From Corynebacterium mastitidis DSM 44356 (GTDB taxonomy: Bacteria; Actinomycetota; Actinomycetes; Mycobacteriales; Mycobacteriaceae), in assembly GCF_000375365.1 (NCBI RefSeq), contig NZ_AQXB01000004.1:62001-126000 (forward strand): DNA of 64,000 bases, given 5' to 3'. Position 1 is the first letter of the stretch; the number at the start of each line of letters is the position of its first letter. The position numbers and the translations under genes were made by a program. This document shows positions 1 to 7,908 of this stretch, one piece after another. The notes beneath the pieces are model-generated. The model ran no database searches. It saw only the letters and a list, made by a program, of their open reading frames with translations, and was not told where the DNA came from.

Positions 1-2
1 AG

Positions 3-1157
3 GACCTGGGGCGGGTGCACCGGATCTTCGACGAGGTCACGGCCCTGATGGAGGCCGGTGAGCCGGACGACGGCAGGCACACCTTCGTGGTGATCGACGG
101 CTGGCACGGGCTGGTGGCCGACTGCGAGGAGGAGGTGGAAAGGGTGGCGCGCCTGGTTGCCGACGGCGCGGCCGCCGGCATCCACGTTATGATCTCCACC
201 CAACGGTGGACGGTGCTGCGCCCCGCGATCCGGGACCTTATTGATTACCGCCTGGAACTGCTGCTGGGCGAGGCGATGGATTCCCTGATCGACCGCAAGG
301 CCCAACAGAAGATTCCCGCGCGCCCGGGCCGGGGGATCACTCAGGAGGGGGAACAGATGCTGTGGTGCATGTGCTCCCCGCAGGATATTGCGCACATCAC
401 CACGGCGGCGGCCGATCAGGAGCCCGTCCCCTCCCTGAAGGTGCTGCCCTCCTCCCTGCCGCTGTCCGAGCTTCCCCCTGGGCGGGGATGCGCGGTGGGG
501 ATCGGCGGCGTGCACATGGAGCCGGTGTACTGGTGGCAGGACCACGTACTGTGCGTGGGCGCGCACGGCTCGGGCAAGAGCACCGCGCTGCGCACGCTCA
601 TGGCGGGAATCGGCGGAAAGGGGCCGCGGTGGGCGCGGATCGTGCTCGTCGATCACCGGCGCGCACACCTGGGCGAGGTCCCGGAGGAGATGCTGGCCGC
701 GTACAGCGCCTCCGCGCCCGGCACGGCGGAGGCGCTGCGGAACACCGCTGCGACCCTTCGGGAACGGATACCCGGGCATGAGGTGAGCGCCGCCCAGCTA
801 CGCGAGCGCGCGTGGTGGGAGGGGCCGGAGATATACGTGGTGGTAGACGACGCCGACCTGGTGGACCCCGGAGCCCTCGCGGAACTCGTTCCGCTTATTC
901 CGCACGCCCGTGACGTGGGGTTGCACCTCGTGGTAGCGCAGAAATCCGGTGGCATTAATAGGGCCCTGTATCAGCCTTTCCTGGCTGCGCTGCGTGATCA
1001 AATGCCGGTGGTGCTGCTGCTCGACGCGGATAAGGAGGAGGGGGCCATCTGCGGGATGAAGCCGCTGCCTCAGCCGCCGGGGAGGGGGCGATGGTCGTCC
1101 CCGGGGGCGGAGGCCGAGGTGATACAGGTGGCGCGCGTGGAGGAGGGCGAAGAATGA
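3..1157 (+). CDS. eccC: ESX-4 type VII secretion ATPase EccC, C-terminal part (5' end outside window)
   Basis: This is the last 384 residues of a membrane-anchored FtsK/SpoIIIE-type ATPase, the motor of type VII secretion; the frame is open to the window edge. The end of one ATPase domain is visible (Walker B-like VVIDGW at about 80-110). A complete terminal ATPase domain follows, with Walker A GAHGSGKST near 558-585 and Walker B VVVDDADLV near 837-865. In the family, the terminal domain binds the substrate's C-terminal signal. The gene overlaps the next by ATGA. The order eccC, TIGR03931-like gene, two esx genes, rplM matches the ESX-4 locus of mycobacteria (from memory), so I assign ESX-4. 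Confidence 0.9.
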   Translation, partial: DLGRVHRIFDEVTALMEAGEPDDGRHTFVVIDGWHGLVADCEEEVERVARLVADGAAAGIHVMISTQRWTVLRPAIRDLIDYRLELLLGEAMDSLIDRKAQQKIPARPGRGITQEGEQMLWCMCSPQDIAHITTAAADQEPVPSLKVLPSSLPLSELPPGRGCAVGIGGVHMEPVYWWQDHVLCVGAHGSGKSTALRTLMAGIGGKGPRWARIVLVDHRRAHLGEVPEEMLAAYSASAPGTAEALRNTAATLRERIPGHEVSAAQLRERAWWEGPEIYVVVDDADLVDPGALAELVPLIPHARDVGLHLVVAQKSGGINRALYQPFLAALRDQMPVVLLLDADKEEGAICGMKPLPQPPGRGRWSSPGAEAEVIQVARVEEGEE

Positions 1158-2170
1158 CCAAGCTCGTGGTGACGCTCTTGGAGGAGGCCACGGTCTTTGA
1201 GGGCGCGGATACCGTCTACCGCTACGACCTGGTGCCGCCGGTGTTGCGGGAACCCTGGGCCCTGGGCGCCCTGGTGGAGCAGGCGCAGGCGCTCTGCGAG
1301 GGGGACCGCGGTCAGGCGGAGGTGCAGGCGGAGACGCAGAACGAGGAGGTGGCCGCCGCGGTCACGCAGGCCCTGCGCGCCGCAGGCTTGATGGGTGACG
1401 GCGGGGAGGAAACCGAGCCCTCAGTAGCGGAAGAGGAACAGAAGGGACGCGCGTCCGGGGCGGGGCGGCGCGGGGATCCGTTGGACGTGCTGGCCCGGCC
1501 CCGAGAGGGGCCGCGGCACCGCCACGCGGGCGGCAACGGCGAGGGCGCGTGGTGGAGAACCGCGTGGCTAAGGCTCACGTGGTGGCACGCCGCGATGGTG
1601 GGGGTGGTGCTGGCGGTGGCGGGGCTTTCGTGGTGGTCCCTGGGTGACGGCACCGCCGTGGGCATCGCGCCGCAGGCGGGAGGGGAGGGGGAGCCTGCGG
1701 TGTCTTACACGGAACCGCAGGCGCAGGAAGGCGAACAACAAAGCGAGGAAGGCGCTGAGCGTCCGGCGGTGGTGCACGAGGTGGGGGACATAAGGGTCTC
1801 GACCCCCGAGGGCTTTCGGGCGGACCTAGCCGAGGGCGTGGCGATCCTGACCGGGCGCGATGCGGATTTACGCATCCTCGTATCGGCGGACCCGCTTTTC
1901 TCGGTGCCACCTGGTGAGGTGCTGCGCGAGGTCGCCGCCGAGGTCGGGGGCGATCCCACGCTGAGCGACCTCGATCCGCCCGAACCCCCACGGGAGGAGG
2001 GGCAAAAGATGAGGTATCGGGAGGACCCCGGGGACGGTTCTCAGGTGCAGTGGAGTACGTGGGTGGAATCCGGCCATCACATGAGCGTGGGCTGCCATAC
2101 CAAGGGCAGGCCCACCGTGGTGCAGAAGGCGTCGTGCCGGATCGTGGAGGAATCCGTGGGGCTCCGGTAG
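1154..2170 (+). CDS. Type VII secretion-associated membrane protein (Rv3446c-like)
   Basis: 338 residues, starting at the ATG that overlaps the eccC stop (ATGA), so translation is coupled. The N-terminal 140 residues are acidic and low in recognisable motifs. One membrane segment lies at about 143-163 (WWHAAMVGVVLAVAGLSWW), then an acidic linker, then a compact C-terminal domain (VSTPEGFRADL to CRIVEESVGLR). This matches the type VII secretion-associated family named after Rv3446c (TIGR03931) by layout and position. Its mechanism is not established. It probably presents the C-terminal domain outside the membrane near the ESX-4 channel. A longer in-frame start at 1091 would lie deep inside eccC and is unlikely. 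Confidence 0.82.
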   Translation: MTKLVVTLLEEATVFEGADTVYRYDLVPPVLREPWALGALVEQAQALCEGDRGQAEVQAETQNEEVAAAVTQALRAAGLMGDGGEETEPSVAEEEQKGRASGAGRRGDPLDVLARPREGPRHRHAGGNGEGAWWRTAWLRLTWWHAAMVGVVLAVAGLSWWSLGDGTAVGIAPQAGGEGEPAVSYTEPQAQEGEQQSEEGAERPAVVHEVGDIRVSTPEGFRADLAEGVAILTGRDADLRILVSADPLFSVPPGEVLREVAAEVGGDPTLSDLDPPEPPREEGQKMRYREDPGDGSQVQWSTWVESGHHMSVGCHTKGRPTVVQKASCRIVEESVGLR

Positions 2171-2219
2171 CGGGCTGGGCGAATGCATCGATTTTTGCGG
2201 CGGCTTTTTAAGGCGGGAG

Positions 2220-2245
2220 GGAACCGGAGGCGGGGTGGGGCAGTC
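2220..2245 (+). promoter_or_regulatory. ECF (SigM-like) promoter candidate for the esx pair
   Basis: GGAACC at 2220-2225 and GTC (in GTCAAAG) at 2243-2245 are separated by 17 bp, the -35/-10 architecture of ECF sigma factors. From memory, the M. tuberculosis SigM consensus is GGAAC-N16-18-GTC and SigM controls ESX-4 esx genes. A transcript would start near 2252, about 64 nt before the first esx start. The same element with the same spacing occurs at 5654-5679. Confidence 0.6.
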
Positions 2246-2315
2246 AAAGATAAGTGGAGGGTCGCGGCAGCGGCCTTCCGCATATTGGTTTCGAGCAATA
2301 CGTAAAGGGGGAACG

Positions 2316-2633
2316 ATGTCAGGTGTTTTTAGAACAGAGGCCGACGTCATGGTGGCCACCGCAGGCCGCGTGGACGATACCAACAGTCAGGTGCAGTCCG
2401 AGCTCACGCGGTTGCAAGGGGTCGTGGACGGCGTTCGCGGCTCTTGGGCTGGCAGCGCGCAGGTGAGCTTTGACGCGCTCATGGAGCGGTGGAATACCTC
2501 GGCCCGTGAGCTACGAGAGGCGCTGGGGTCTATCAGCGAGAATATCCGTTCCAATGCTCGCCACTTCGAGGACATGGAGGCGCAGAACGCTCAGGCCTTC
2601 AGCTCCGTCGGTGGATCGGGCCTGGCTCTCTAG
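2316..2633 (+). CDS. WXG100 (ESAT-6-like) protein, first of the ESX-4 pair
   Basis: 105 residues, two predicted helices around a W-A-G turn (GSWAGSAQ near residue 45), typical length for a WXG100 subunit. These proteins form antiparallel heterodimers and leave the cell through the type VII channel. ATG 2316 is chosen because AAAGGGG lies just upstream and the family starts about here; an in-frame codon at 2235 would add 27 unrelated residues and overlap the promoter. It is 8 bp from the second esx gene. By position it corresponds to EsxU of mycobacterial ESX-4. Confidence 0.88.
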   Translation: MSGVFRTEADVMVATAGRVDDTNSQVQSELTRLQGVVDGVRGSWAGSAQVSFDALMERWNTSARELREALGSISENIRSNARHFEDMEAQNAQAFSSVGGSGLAL

Positions 2634-2641
2634 GAGGAACA

Positions 2642-2929
2642 GTGGATCACATTAAGTATTCTTTTGGCGCCATCGAGGCGGCCGCGGGGGATATTCATGC
2701 CACGTCCGGCCGGATCAACGGGCTGCTGGGGGAGCTCAAGGCCTTGCTGCAACCGATGGTGGCGGCGTGGGAAGGCGATTCCGCCGTGGCGTACCAGGCG
2801 GCCCAGGAAAAGTGGGACCGCTCGGCGGAGGATCTCAACCAGATACTGGAAACGATCTCCCGCACCGTCACCCAGGGCAACGACCGCATGGCGGACGTGA
2901 ACCGCGCCGCCGCGGCGTCGTGGGGGTAG
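2642..2929 (+). CDS. WXG100 (ESAT-6-like) protein, second of the ESX-4 pair
   Basis: 95 residues starting at GTG 2642 after a strong AGGAGG at 2632-2637. The W-E-G turn (AAWEGDSA, around residue 41) and flanking helices identify a WXG100 protein, the likely dimer partner of the preceding gene. By position it corresponds to EsxT. The C-terminus ends AAAASWG; no unambiguous YxxxD/E export signal is visible at the very end, so the partner or the dimer may carry it. Confidence 0.88.
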   Translation: MDHIKYSFGAIEAAAGDIHATSGRINGLLGELKALLQPMVAAWEGDSAVAYQAAQEKWDRSAEDLNQILETISRTVTQGNDRMADVNRAAAASWG

Positions 2930-2990
2930 GCCGAGGCGGTGTGTGTTTGGGTTGTGTGAATAAGGCCGCGGTCGCGCGGCAATGAGCAAT

Positions 2991-3061
2991 ACCGCAGCGG
3001 CGGGGTCTTGTCATCGCGGGGCAGGCACGGGTGCGATGTACGGTGATCGTGCCGCTGCGGT
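2991..3061 (+). terminator. Long-loop hairpin after the esx pair
   Basis: ACCGCAGCGGC at 2991-3001 pairs perfectly with GCCGCTGCGGT at 3051-3061, with an inner GCACG/CGTGC pairing, and is followed by TTTGTT. This is a plausible terminator for the ESX-4 operon, ahead of the ribosomal promoter. Confidence 0.45.
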
Positions 3062-3084
3062 TTTGTTCGTGCCCCGGTGTCTCG

Positions 3085-3090
3085 TAGGAT
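3085..3090 (+). promoter_or_regulatory. -10 box for rplM-rpsI
   Basis: TAGGAT at 3085-3090 has a TTG-type -35 (TTGTTC, 3063-3068) 16 bp upstream. A start near 3097 gives a leader of about 115 nt before rplM, long enough for ribosomal-protein feedback, though I could not recognise a known leader structure. Confidence 0.45.
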
Positions 3091-3211
3091 AGATGTTCTG
3101 TGTGCTGTGCGAGTATGCGTGATCTCGGGTCTCCACCGGCCGCCGTGATCATCGCAGGGCGCACTTGTTGGCCGGCAGTCCTGTAGATAAGACCTTCAAG
3201 GAGTCACTTAA

Positions 3212-3655
3212 GTGTCTACTTATCACCCGAAGAGCGGTGACATCACCCGTAAGTGGTATGTCATCGACGCCACTGACGTGGTCCTGGGTCGTCTTGCCAC
3301 CCACGCCGCAAACCTGCTGCGCGGCAAGGGCAAGCCCCAGTTCGCTCCCAACGTCGATTGCGGCGATCACGTCATCATCATCAACGCCGATAAGGTCGCC
3401 GTCAGCTCCAACAAGCGCGACCGCGAGCTGCGCTACCGCCACTCCGGTTACCCCGGTGGCCTCAAGACCATGACCCTGGGCCGCGCCCTGTCCGATCACC
3501 CGGAGCGCACCATCGAAGAGTCCATCCGGGGCATGATGCCGCACAACAAGTTGTCCAACGCTTCCATCAAGAAGCTGCACGTTTACACTGGCGATGAGCA
3601 CCCGCACGCTGGTCAGAAGCCGGAGAACTACGAGATCAAGGTGGTGGCCCAGTGA
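3212..3655 (+). CDS. rplM: 50S ribosomal protein L13
   Basis: 147 residues, full length for bacterial uL13, an early assembly protein of the large subunit. Diagnostic stretches are [16 protein letters not shown] at the N-terminus, [12 protein letters not shown] and the C-terminal [15 protein letters not shown] motif ([11 protein letters not shown]). GTG 3212 is set by AAGGAG at 3198-3203. It overlaps rpsI by GTGA, so the two ribosomal proteins are translationally coupled, as in most bacteria. Confidence 0.98.
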   Translation: MSTYHPKSGDITRKWYVIDATDVVLGRLATHAANLLRGKGKPQFAPNVDCGDHVIIINADKVAVSSNKRDRELRYRHSGYPGGLKTMTLGRALSDHPERTIEESIRGMMPHNKLSNASIKKLHVYTGDEHPHAGQKPENYEIKVVAQ

Positions 3656-4188
3656 CCGAGCCGAACAACAACATCGAGAACAACGTGGCGGATGCCGAGG
3701 ATCTGGCTGCCGCGGCGGCCACCGAGGAGTTCACCAACACCATCGGCGATCACCTGGTGACCGAGACCGAGGTTGAGGTCGAGGCGGAGCAGGTCGGCGT
3801 CGAGGGCCCGATCCAGACCGTGGGGCGCCGCAAGCGCGCCATCGTGCGCGTGCGCCTGGTGCCGGGCACCGGCGAGTTCGTGTGCAACGGCCGTACCCTC
3901 GAGGACTACTTCCCGAACAAGATCCACCAGCAGACCGTGAAGTCCCCGCTGGTGCTCCTGGACCGCGAGGGCCAGTTTGACATCCAGGCCAACCTGAAGG
4001 GCGGCGGCCCCACCGGTCAGGCCGGTGCGTTCCGCCTCGCTATTGCTCGCGCGCTGAACGCCTACGCTCCGGCGGATCGCGCGGCGCTGAAGAAGGCTGG
4101 CTTCCTCACCCGTGACGCTCGTGCCGTCGAGCGCAAGAAGGCCGGTCTGCACAAGGCACGTCGTGCCCCGCAGTACTCCAAGCGCTAA
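3652..4188 (+). CDS. rpsI: 30S ribosomal protein S9
   Basis: 178 residues. uS9 sits in the small-subunit head and its basic C-terminal tail reaches the P-site tRNA. The conserved core starts at [13 protein letters not shown] and ends with the expected RAPQYSKR. An acidic N-terminal extension of about 50 residues is present, as is common in corynebacteria. The GTG start at 3652 overlaps the rplM stop. Confidence 0.98.
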   Translation: MTEPNNNIENNVADAEDLAAAAATEEFTNTIGDHLVTETEVEVEAEQVGVEGPIQTVGRRKRAIVRVRLVPGTGEFVCNGRTLEDYFPNKIHQQTVKSPLVLLDREGQFDIQANLKGGGPTGQAGAFRLAIARALNAYAPADRAALKKAGFLTRDARAVERKKAGLHKARRAPQYSKR

Positions 4189-4204
4189 GTTTTACCGCGC
4201 TGGC

Positions 4205-4232
4205 GCCGTCTTCCCTTTTCGGGGAAGGCGGC
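4205..4232 (+). terminator. Terminator hairpin of rplM-rpsI
   Basis: GCCGTCTTCCC and GGGGAAGGCGGC form a stem of 11-12 pairs with a TTTTC loop, 17 nt after the rpsI stop, followed by GTTTGCCGTTTG. It separates the ribosomal operon from glmM. Confidence 0.6.
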
Positions 4233-4277
4233 GTTTGCCGTTTGTGGGGCGTTGGCGGGCAGGCGGCGGGCACCGGG

Positions 4278-4283
4278 CATAAT
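4278..4283 (+). promoter_or_regulatory. -10 box of glmM (leaderless)
   Basis: CATAAT ends 7 nt before the glmM ATG and no Shine-Dalgarno is visible, so the transcript probably starts at the A of the start codon. Confidence 0.6.
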
Positions 4284-4290
4284 GGATCGC

Positions 4291-5634
4291 ATGACTCGAC
4301 TTTTTGGTACTGATGGCGTGCGCGGATTGGCGAACAAAACCCTTACGGCCTCCCTGGCGCTGCGGCTGGGGGCGGCGGCCGCGCAGGTGCTCACGGCCGA
4401 GAAGCAGTCCTCCAAGCGGCGCCCCACGGCCATCGTCGGGCGCGATCCCCGTGTCTCGGGGGAGATGCTGGCCGCCGCGCTGGCGGCGGGCATGGCCTCT
4501 CGAGGGGTGGACGTCCTGCGCGTGGGGGTTGTGCCCACCCCGGCGGTGGCCTTCCTCACGGACGACTACGGCGCGGACATGGGCGTGATGATTTCCGCCT
4601 CGCACAACCCGATGCCGGACAACGGGATCAAGTTCTTCTCCGCCGGTGGGCGCAAGCTGCCGGACGCGGTGGAGGATGAGATCGAGGCGGTGATGGCGGG
4701 GCTCGACGAGCAGGGCCCCACCGGGCACGGCGTGGGGCGCGTGATCGAGGAGGCCACGGACGCTCACGATCGCTACCTCGCGCATCTCAGGGAGGCGGTG
4801 AAGGCCGACCTCGGCGGCATCCGCGTGGTGGTGGATGCCGCCAACGGCGCGGCCTCGGAGATCGCGCCGGAGGCTTACCGACGCGCCGGAGCCGAGGTGA
4901 TCGCCATCCATCACCAGCCCAACGCCTACAACATCAACGACGGCTGCGGCTCCACCCACATCGAGCAGACGCAGCGCGCCGTGCTCGAGCACGGCGCGGA
5001 CCTGGGACTCGCGCACGACGGCGACGCCGACCGCTGCCTCGCCGTGGACGCCCGGGGGCGGGTGGTGGACGGGGATCAGATCATGGCGATCCTCGCGGTG
5101 GCGATGAAGGATAACAGCGAGCTGAAAAAGAACACCCTCGTGTCCACGGTGATGAGCAACCTCGGCCTGCGCCTAGCGATGGACGAGCAGGGGATCAACG
5201 TGGTTCCGACCAAGGTGGGCGACCGCTATGTGCTCGAGGAACTCAACGCCTCCGGCTTGAGCCTGGGCGGGGAGCAGTCCGGGCACATCATTATCCCGGA
5301 GTACGGCACCACGGGCGACGGCGTGCTGACCGGCCTGAGCCTCATGGCCCGGATGGCGCAGACGGGCAAGACCCTGGAGGAGCTGGCCTCCGTGATGACC
5401 GTTCTGCCGCAGGTCCTCATCAACGTCCCGGTGTCCAACAAGAGCGTGATCGCGCAGCACCCCCAGGTGAAAGCCGCGATCGAGGCCGCCGAGGAGGAGC
5501 TTGGCGAGACCGGGCGCGTGCTGCTGCGCCCCTCGGGAACCGAAGAACTGTTCCGCGTGATGGTGGAGGCCGCCGAGGAGGAGCAGGCCCGCAAGGTCGC
5601 CGGGCAGCTCGCGGCGGTGGTCGCGGCGGTGTAG
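4291..5634 (+). CDS. glmM: Phosphoglucosamine mutase
   Basis: 447 residues, cytoplasmic. Converts glucosamine-6-phosphate to glucosamine-1-phosphate, feeding UDP-GlcNAc for peptidoglycan. The start [12 protein letters not shown] is diagnostic. The phosphoserine loop [12 protein letters not shown] places the catalytic serine at about 104. The metal-binding DGDADR and the C-terminal phosphate-binding [10 protein letters not shown] are intact. The upstream in-frame codon at 4252 is rejected because the family starts at MTRLFGTDG and a -10 box lies 7 nt before ATG 4291. glmS, the enzyme for the preceding step, is 4 kb downstream. Confidence 0.97.
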   Translation: MTRLFGTDGVRGLANKTLTASLALRLGAAAAQVLTAEKQSSKRRPTAIVGRDPRVSGEMLAAALAAGMASRGVDVLRVGVVPTPAVAFLTDDYGADMGVMISASHNPMPDNGIKFFSAGGRKLPDAVEDEIEAVMAGLDEQGPTGHGVGRVIEEATDAHDRYLAHLREAVKADLGGIRVVVDAANGAASEIAPEAYRRAGAEVIAIHHQPNAYNINDGCGSTHIEQTQRAVLEHGADLGLAHDGDADRCLAVDARGRVVDGDQIMAILAVAMKDNSELKKNTLVSTVMSNLGLRLAMDEQGINVVPTKVGDRYVLEELNASGLSLGGEQSGHIIIPEYGTTGDGVLTGLSLMARMAQTGKTLEELASVMTVLPQVLINVPVSNKSVIAQHPQVKAAIEAAEEELGETGRVLLRPSGTEELFRVMVEAAEEEQARKVAGQLAAVVAAV

Positions 5635-5653
5635 CGGGTATTTCCGCCATTGG

Positions 5654-5679
5654 GGAACCGGCGGGGGCCGGGCGGAGTC
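5654..5679 (+). promoter_or_regulatory. ECF (SigM-like) promoter candidate for the 5735 operon
   Basis: GGAACC at 5654-5659 and GTC (in GTCAAAG) at 5677-5679 with a 17-bp spacer. This is the same element and spacing as in front of the esx pair, and the surrounding bases are similar too (GGGAACCGG, then a G-rich spacer, then AGTCAAAG followed by ATAA). It predicts a start near 5686, about 49 nt before the ATG at 5735. Confidence 0.6.
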
Positions 5680-5709
5680 AAAGGATAAAGAGGTATTTTT
5701 CTTTGACTC
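5675..5709 (+). repeat. Perfect 9-bp inverted repeat over the promoter
   Basis: GAGTCAAAG (5675-5683) and CTTTGACTC (5701-5709) are exact inverted copies around a 17-nt A/T-rich centre. The left arm covers the putative -10 element. It could be an operator or a 5' leader hairpin; as a terminator of glmM it lacks a T tract. Confidence 0.55.
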
Positions 5710-5734
5710 ACACAACCAGCCCGAGGGGGTTCTC

Positions 5735-6034
5735 ATGGGGGACGTATCCATTGCGCCGGAGGCCGCCGGCGCGCTGTTGCGGCGCGGCCTGGCGGAGCTA
5801 GAAGAGCGCTTGCGGGAGCACGAAAAGACGCCGCCCGCTTTGTCTCTCGACGTCGCGGGAGGGGCGCTCTACGCGCAGGGCCGTCGCCTCGCGGACTCCT
5901 ATGTGCGCCTGCACGCTGCGGAGATACAAAGGATGCGGGGCCTGTCTCGGATGCTTCACTCCGCGCTGGAGGACATAGCACGGGTGGAGGCAACGGACCG
6001 CGCGAACGCCGCCGAATGGGGGACGCTGCTATGA
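5735..6034 (+). CDS. Small helical protein, possible ESX-4-linked EspC/WXG100-like protein
   Basis: 99 residues, almost entirely helical and rich in Leu, Ala, Arg and Glu, with no signal peptide. Size, helix-turn-helix layout and the ending (TDRANAAEWGTLL) recall the EspC/WXG100-like families, but there is no clear W-x-G turn in the middle, so the assignment is tentative. It starts an operon: its stop overlaps the next ATG. By position between glmM and glmS it corresponds to Rv3440c of M. tuberculosis (from memory). The upstream ECF-like element matches that of the esx pair, which suggests a role with ESX-4. Confidence 0.6.
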   Translation: MGDVSIAPEAAGALLRRGLAELEERLREHEKTPPALSLDVAGGALYAQGRRLADSYVRLHAAEIQRMRGLSRMLHSALEDIARVEATDRANAAEWGTLL

Positions 6035-7908
6035 CGGAGGGGCAGGCGTACGGCGACGCCGTGGAGGAACTGCGCCACGCCTCCGGGGGACGCTATGCGG
6101 GGCCGGGCATACGGCCTCAGGAGATCAAGCAAGCTCTCGGCGGGGCGGCGGGGATCGATCCCGGGGCCATTGGGCAGCACTTGGGGTTTGCCGTGGGCGT
6201 CACCGATACGTCGAGGCTCGGAAAGGGGTGGCTCGGCGGGCTGCTGCAGGTTCTTCAGCACCTGGCCTTCGGCCTGATCGGGGACGCCCTGGGCAAGGGG
6301 ATCCGCGAGTGGTGGCAGAACCGCGAGGACGCCCAGCAGCTCACCCACGAGGCGGAGAAGGCCGCCGAGGCGATGAGGGACATCTGCGCAACCTCGGATA
6401 CCGCCGCGTCGGAGATCCTCGCGGCGCTGTCCCAGAATGTGACGGCCCTGAGTAACCACCTCCGATGCCTCGCGCCTCAGGCCGGGCCGGAGCAGGCCGC
6501 CGCCTTCAACTCCGCCCTGGGGATGGCTGCAAGCGTCATAGATCAGGCCGGGAGTTCGGTGATGGAGCTATGCCGGGAGCGAGACGGCGCCCTGGCCGGG
6601 TGCATGGAGGAGCTGGAAAGGAGGGTGTCTACCGTATGCGAGGCGCCGCAGCCCTGCGGGCCCGCCGCCGTGGAGCCCGCACGCGCGGAGAGGTCGTGCC
6701 CTCCGGTGGAACGGGAGACACCGAGCGCGGGAGTCTCCCCGACGCCGCCCGCCCCGCCGCCCGACGTCCCGCCTGGAAACGGATCGGGTGCCGCACCCGG
6801 CGTGGAGGTTGCCGCCGCCGGGCCGGAGCGTACCCCGGTTGGGCAGCCGGAAACGGCCTGCCCGGAACCGCGCCTCGCCCCGGCGGCCGCGTCGGAGGAG
6901 GCCTCACCGGCAGCGTCCGGGGAAGCCGAACCGCAGACAAGGCATGCGGCGCGGGAGGAGGGTTGCTCCGTTCCCCCGAGGGGCGAGCGCCCGAACACCA
7001 GCCCGACCCCCGCAGGGAGCACCCACTGCGCCCCGGTGAGCCCAGCGCAGGCTGGTCCGTCTCCCGCGCCCCCGTCCCCGGTGTCTCCGGCGCAGGTGAC
7101 CACGGAGGCGGTTTCCTGCGGGGAGCGGCAACCCTGCGGCATGGAGGGCATCGTGGGCTCGCTTGCTGGCGCCGGCGCGGCGGGGATGGAGACGATACTC
7201 AACGGCGCGAGGCTGGGCGCGGAGATAGTAGGAGGCGCCGTGGAAGGGATCGCTCAGGTCGTGGAGTCGGCGGTTCCTCCGGCGGACGGCCCGCCGCCCT
7301 GTCCTCCGCAGGCAAGCGATACTCTCTGCGAGAGCCCGGCGGTTTCGTCCGAGCAAACGGAGCAGCCGATCCCGCCCGTCCCGGATACGTTGGGGAGCAC
7401 GCGGGAGAACGCGGAGTGCGTCGAGGAGGCACCCCCACGGCCAGCGCCGCCGGAACCGGATAGCTGCCCACCGCAGGAGCCTTCCTCGCCGGAACCGCCC
7501 ACAACGCCGGAACCGCCGTGCGAATCGCCCGACCCCGCCGGTACTGAGCCTGCCGAACCACAGCAGGGCGCTCCGATCGATCCCGGAGTGGACCTGGCCT
7601 CGGTCCCGGAGCCCGAGCCACCGGCGGAGAAGCTCGCTCACCTGGGGCAGCCGTCTGAGCATTCGCCCGAGCAGGCGTCGGTGGGCGAAGAGCCCCCGGC
7701 CTCGCCCCCTGGGGGCGATCCGCCCGAGCATATGTTGGTGGGTGAGGCGGACCTCGGAGTCTCCCCCGCGGACGCCGCGGCCGATACCGATAACGCGGAG
7801 GGCGTGGGCGACGCGGGCGCGCGGGAACAGGGAGACCCGGACGGCGGGAATGGACAGCAGGAGGAGCGTCCCGGCACGGTCGGGGCACGAAAGGCAGGAA
7901 CGTGGTAA
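6031..7908 (+). CDS. Cys- and Pro-rich 625-residue protein, candidate ESX-4-associated factor
   Basis: 625 residues from ATG 6031, which overlaps the previous stop (ATGA). Residues 1-210 are helical and ordered, with a hydrophobic stretch (GLLQVLQHLAFGLIGDALG) and heptad-like helices (LTHEAEKAAEAMRDI to MEELERRVSTV). The rest is Pro/Glu/Ala-rich and probably disordered. It carries about fifteen scattered cysteines and one hydrophobic island near 370-415 (GIVGSLAGAGAAGMETIL). There is no signal peptide. It occupies the position of the Ala/Pro-rich Rv3439c of M. tuberculosis (from memory). No enzymatic motif is recognised. It could be a type VII substrate or a scaffold; the promoter element shared with esx supports a link to ESX-4. 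Confidence 0.6.
   Translation: MTEGQAYGDAVEELRHASGGRYAGPGIRPQEIKQALGGAAGIDPGAIGQHLGFAVGVTDTSRLGKGWLGGLLQVLQHLAFGLIGDALGKGIREWWQNREDAQQLTHEAEKAAEAMRDICATSDTAASEILAALSQNVTALSNHLRCLAPQAGPEQAAAFNSALGMAASVIDQAGSSVMELCRERDGALAGCMEELERRVSTVCEAPQPCGPAAVEPARAERSCPPVERETPSAGVSPTPPAPPPDVPPGNGSGAAPGVEVAAAGPERTPVGQPETACPEPRLAPAAASEEASPAASGEAEPQTRHAAREEGCSVPPRGERPNTSPTPAGSTHCAPVSPAQAGPSPAPPSPVSPAQVTTEAVSCGERQPCGMEGIVGSLAGAGAAGMETILNGARLGAEIVGGAVEGIAQVVESAVPPADGPPPCPPQASDTLCESPAVSSEQTEQPIPPVPDTLGSTRENAECVEEAPPRPAPPEPDSCPPQEPSSPEPPTTPEPPCESPDPAGTEPAEPQQGAPIDPGVDLASVPEPEPPAEKLAHLGQPSEHSPEQASVGEEPPASPPGGDPPEHMLVGEADLGVSPADAAADTDNAEGVGDAGAREQGDPDGGNGQQEERPGTVGARKAGTW

Noticed and set aside
3091..3211. L13 ribosomal leader motif
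   Set aside because: The leader is long enough, but I could not draw a structure I recognise, so no RNA feature is claimed.
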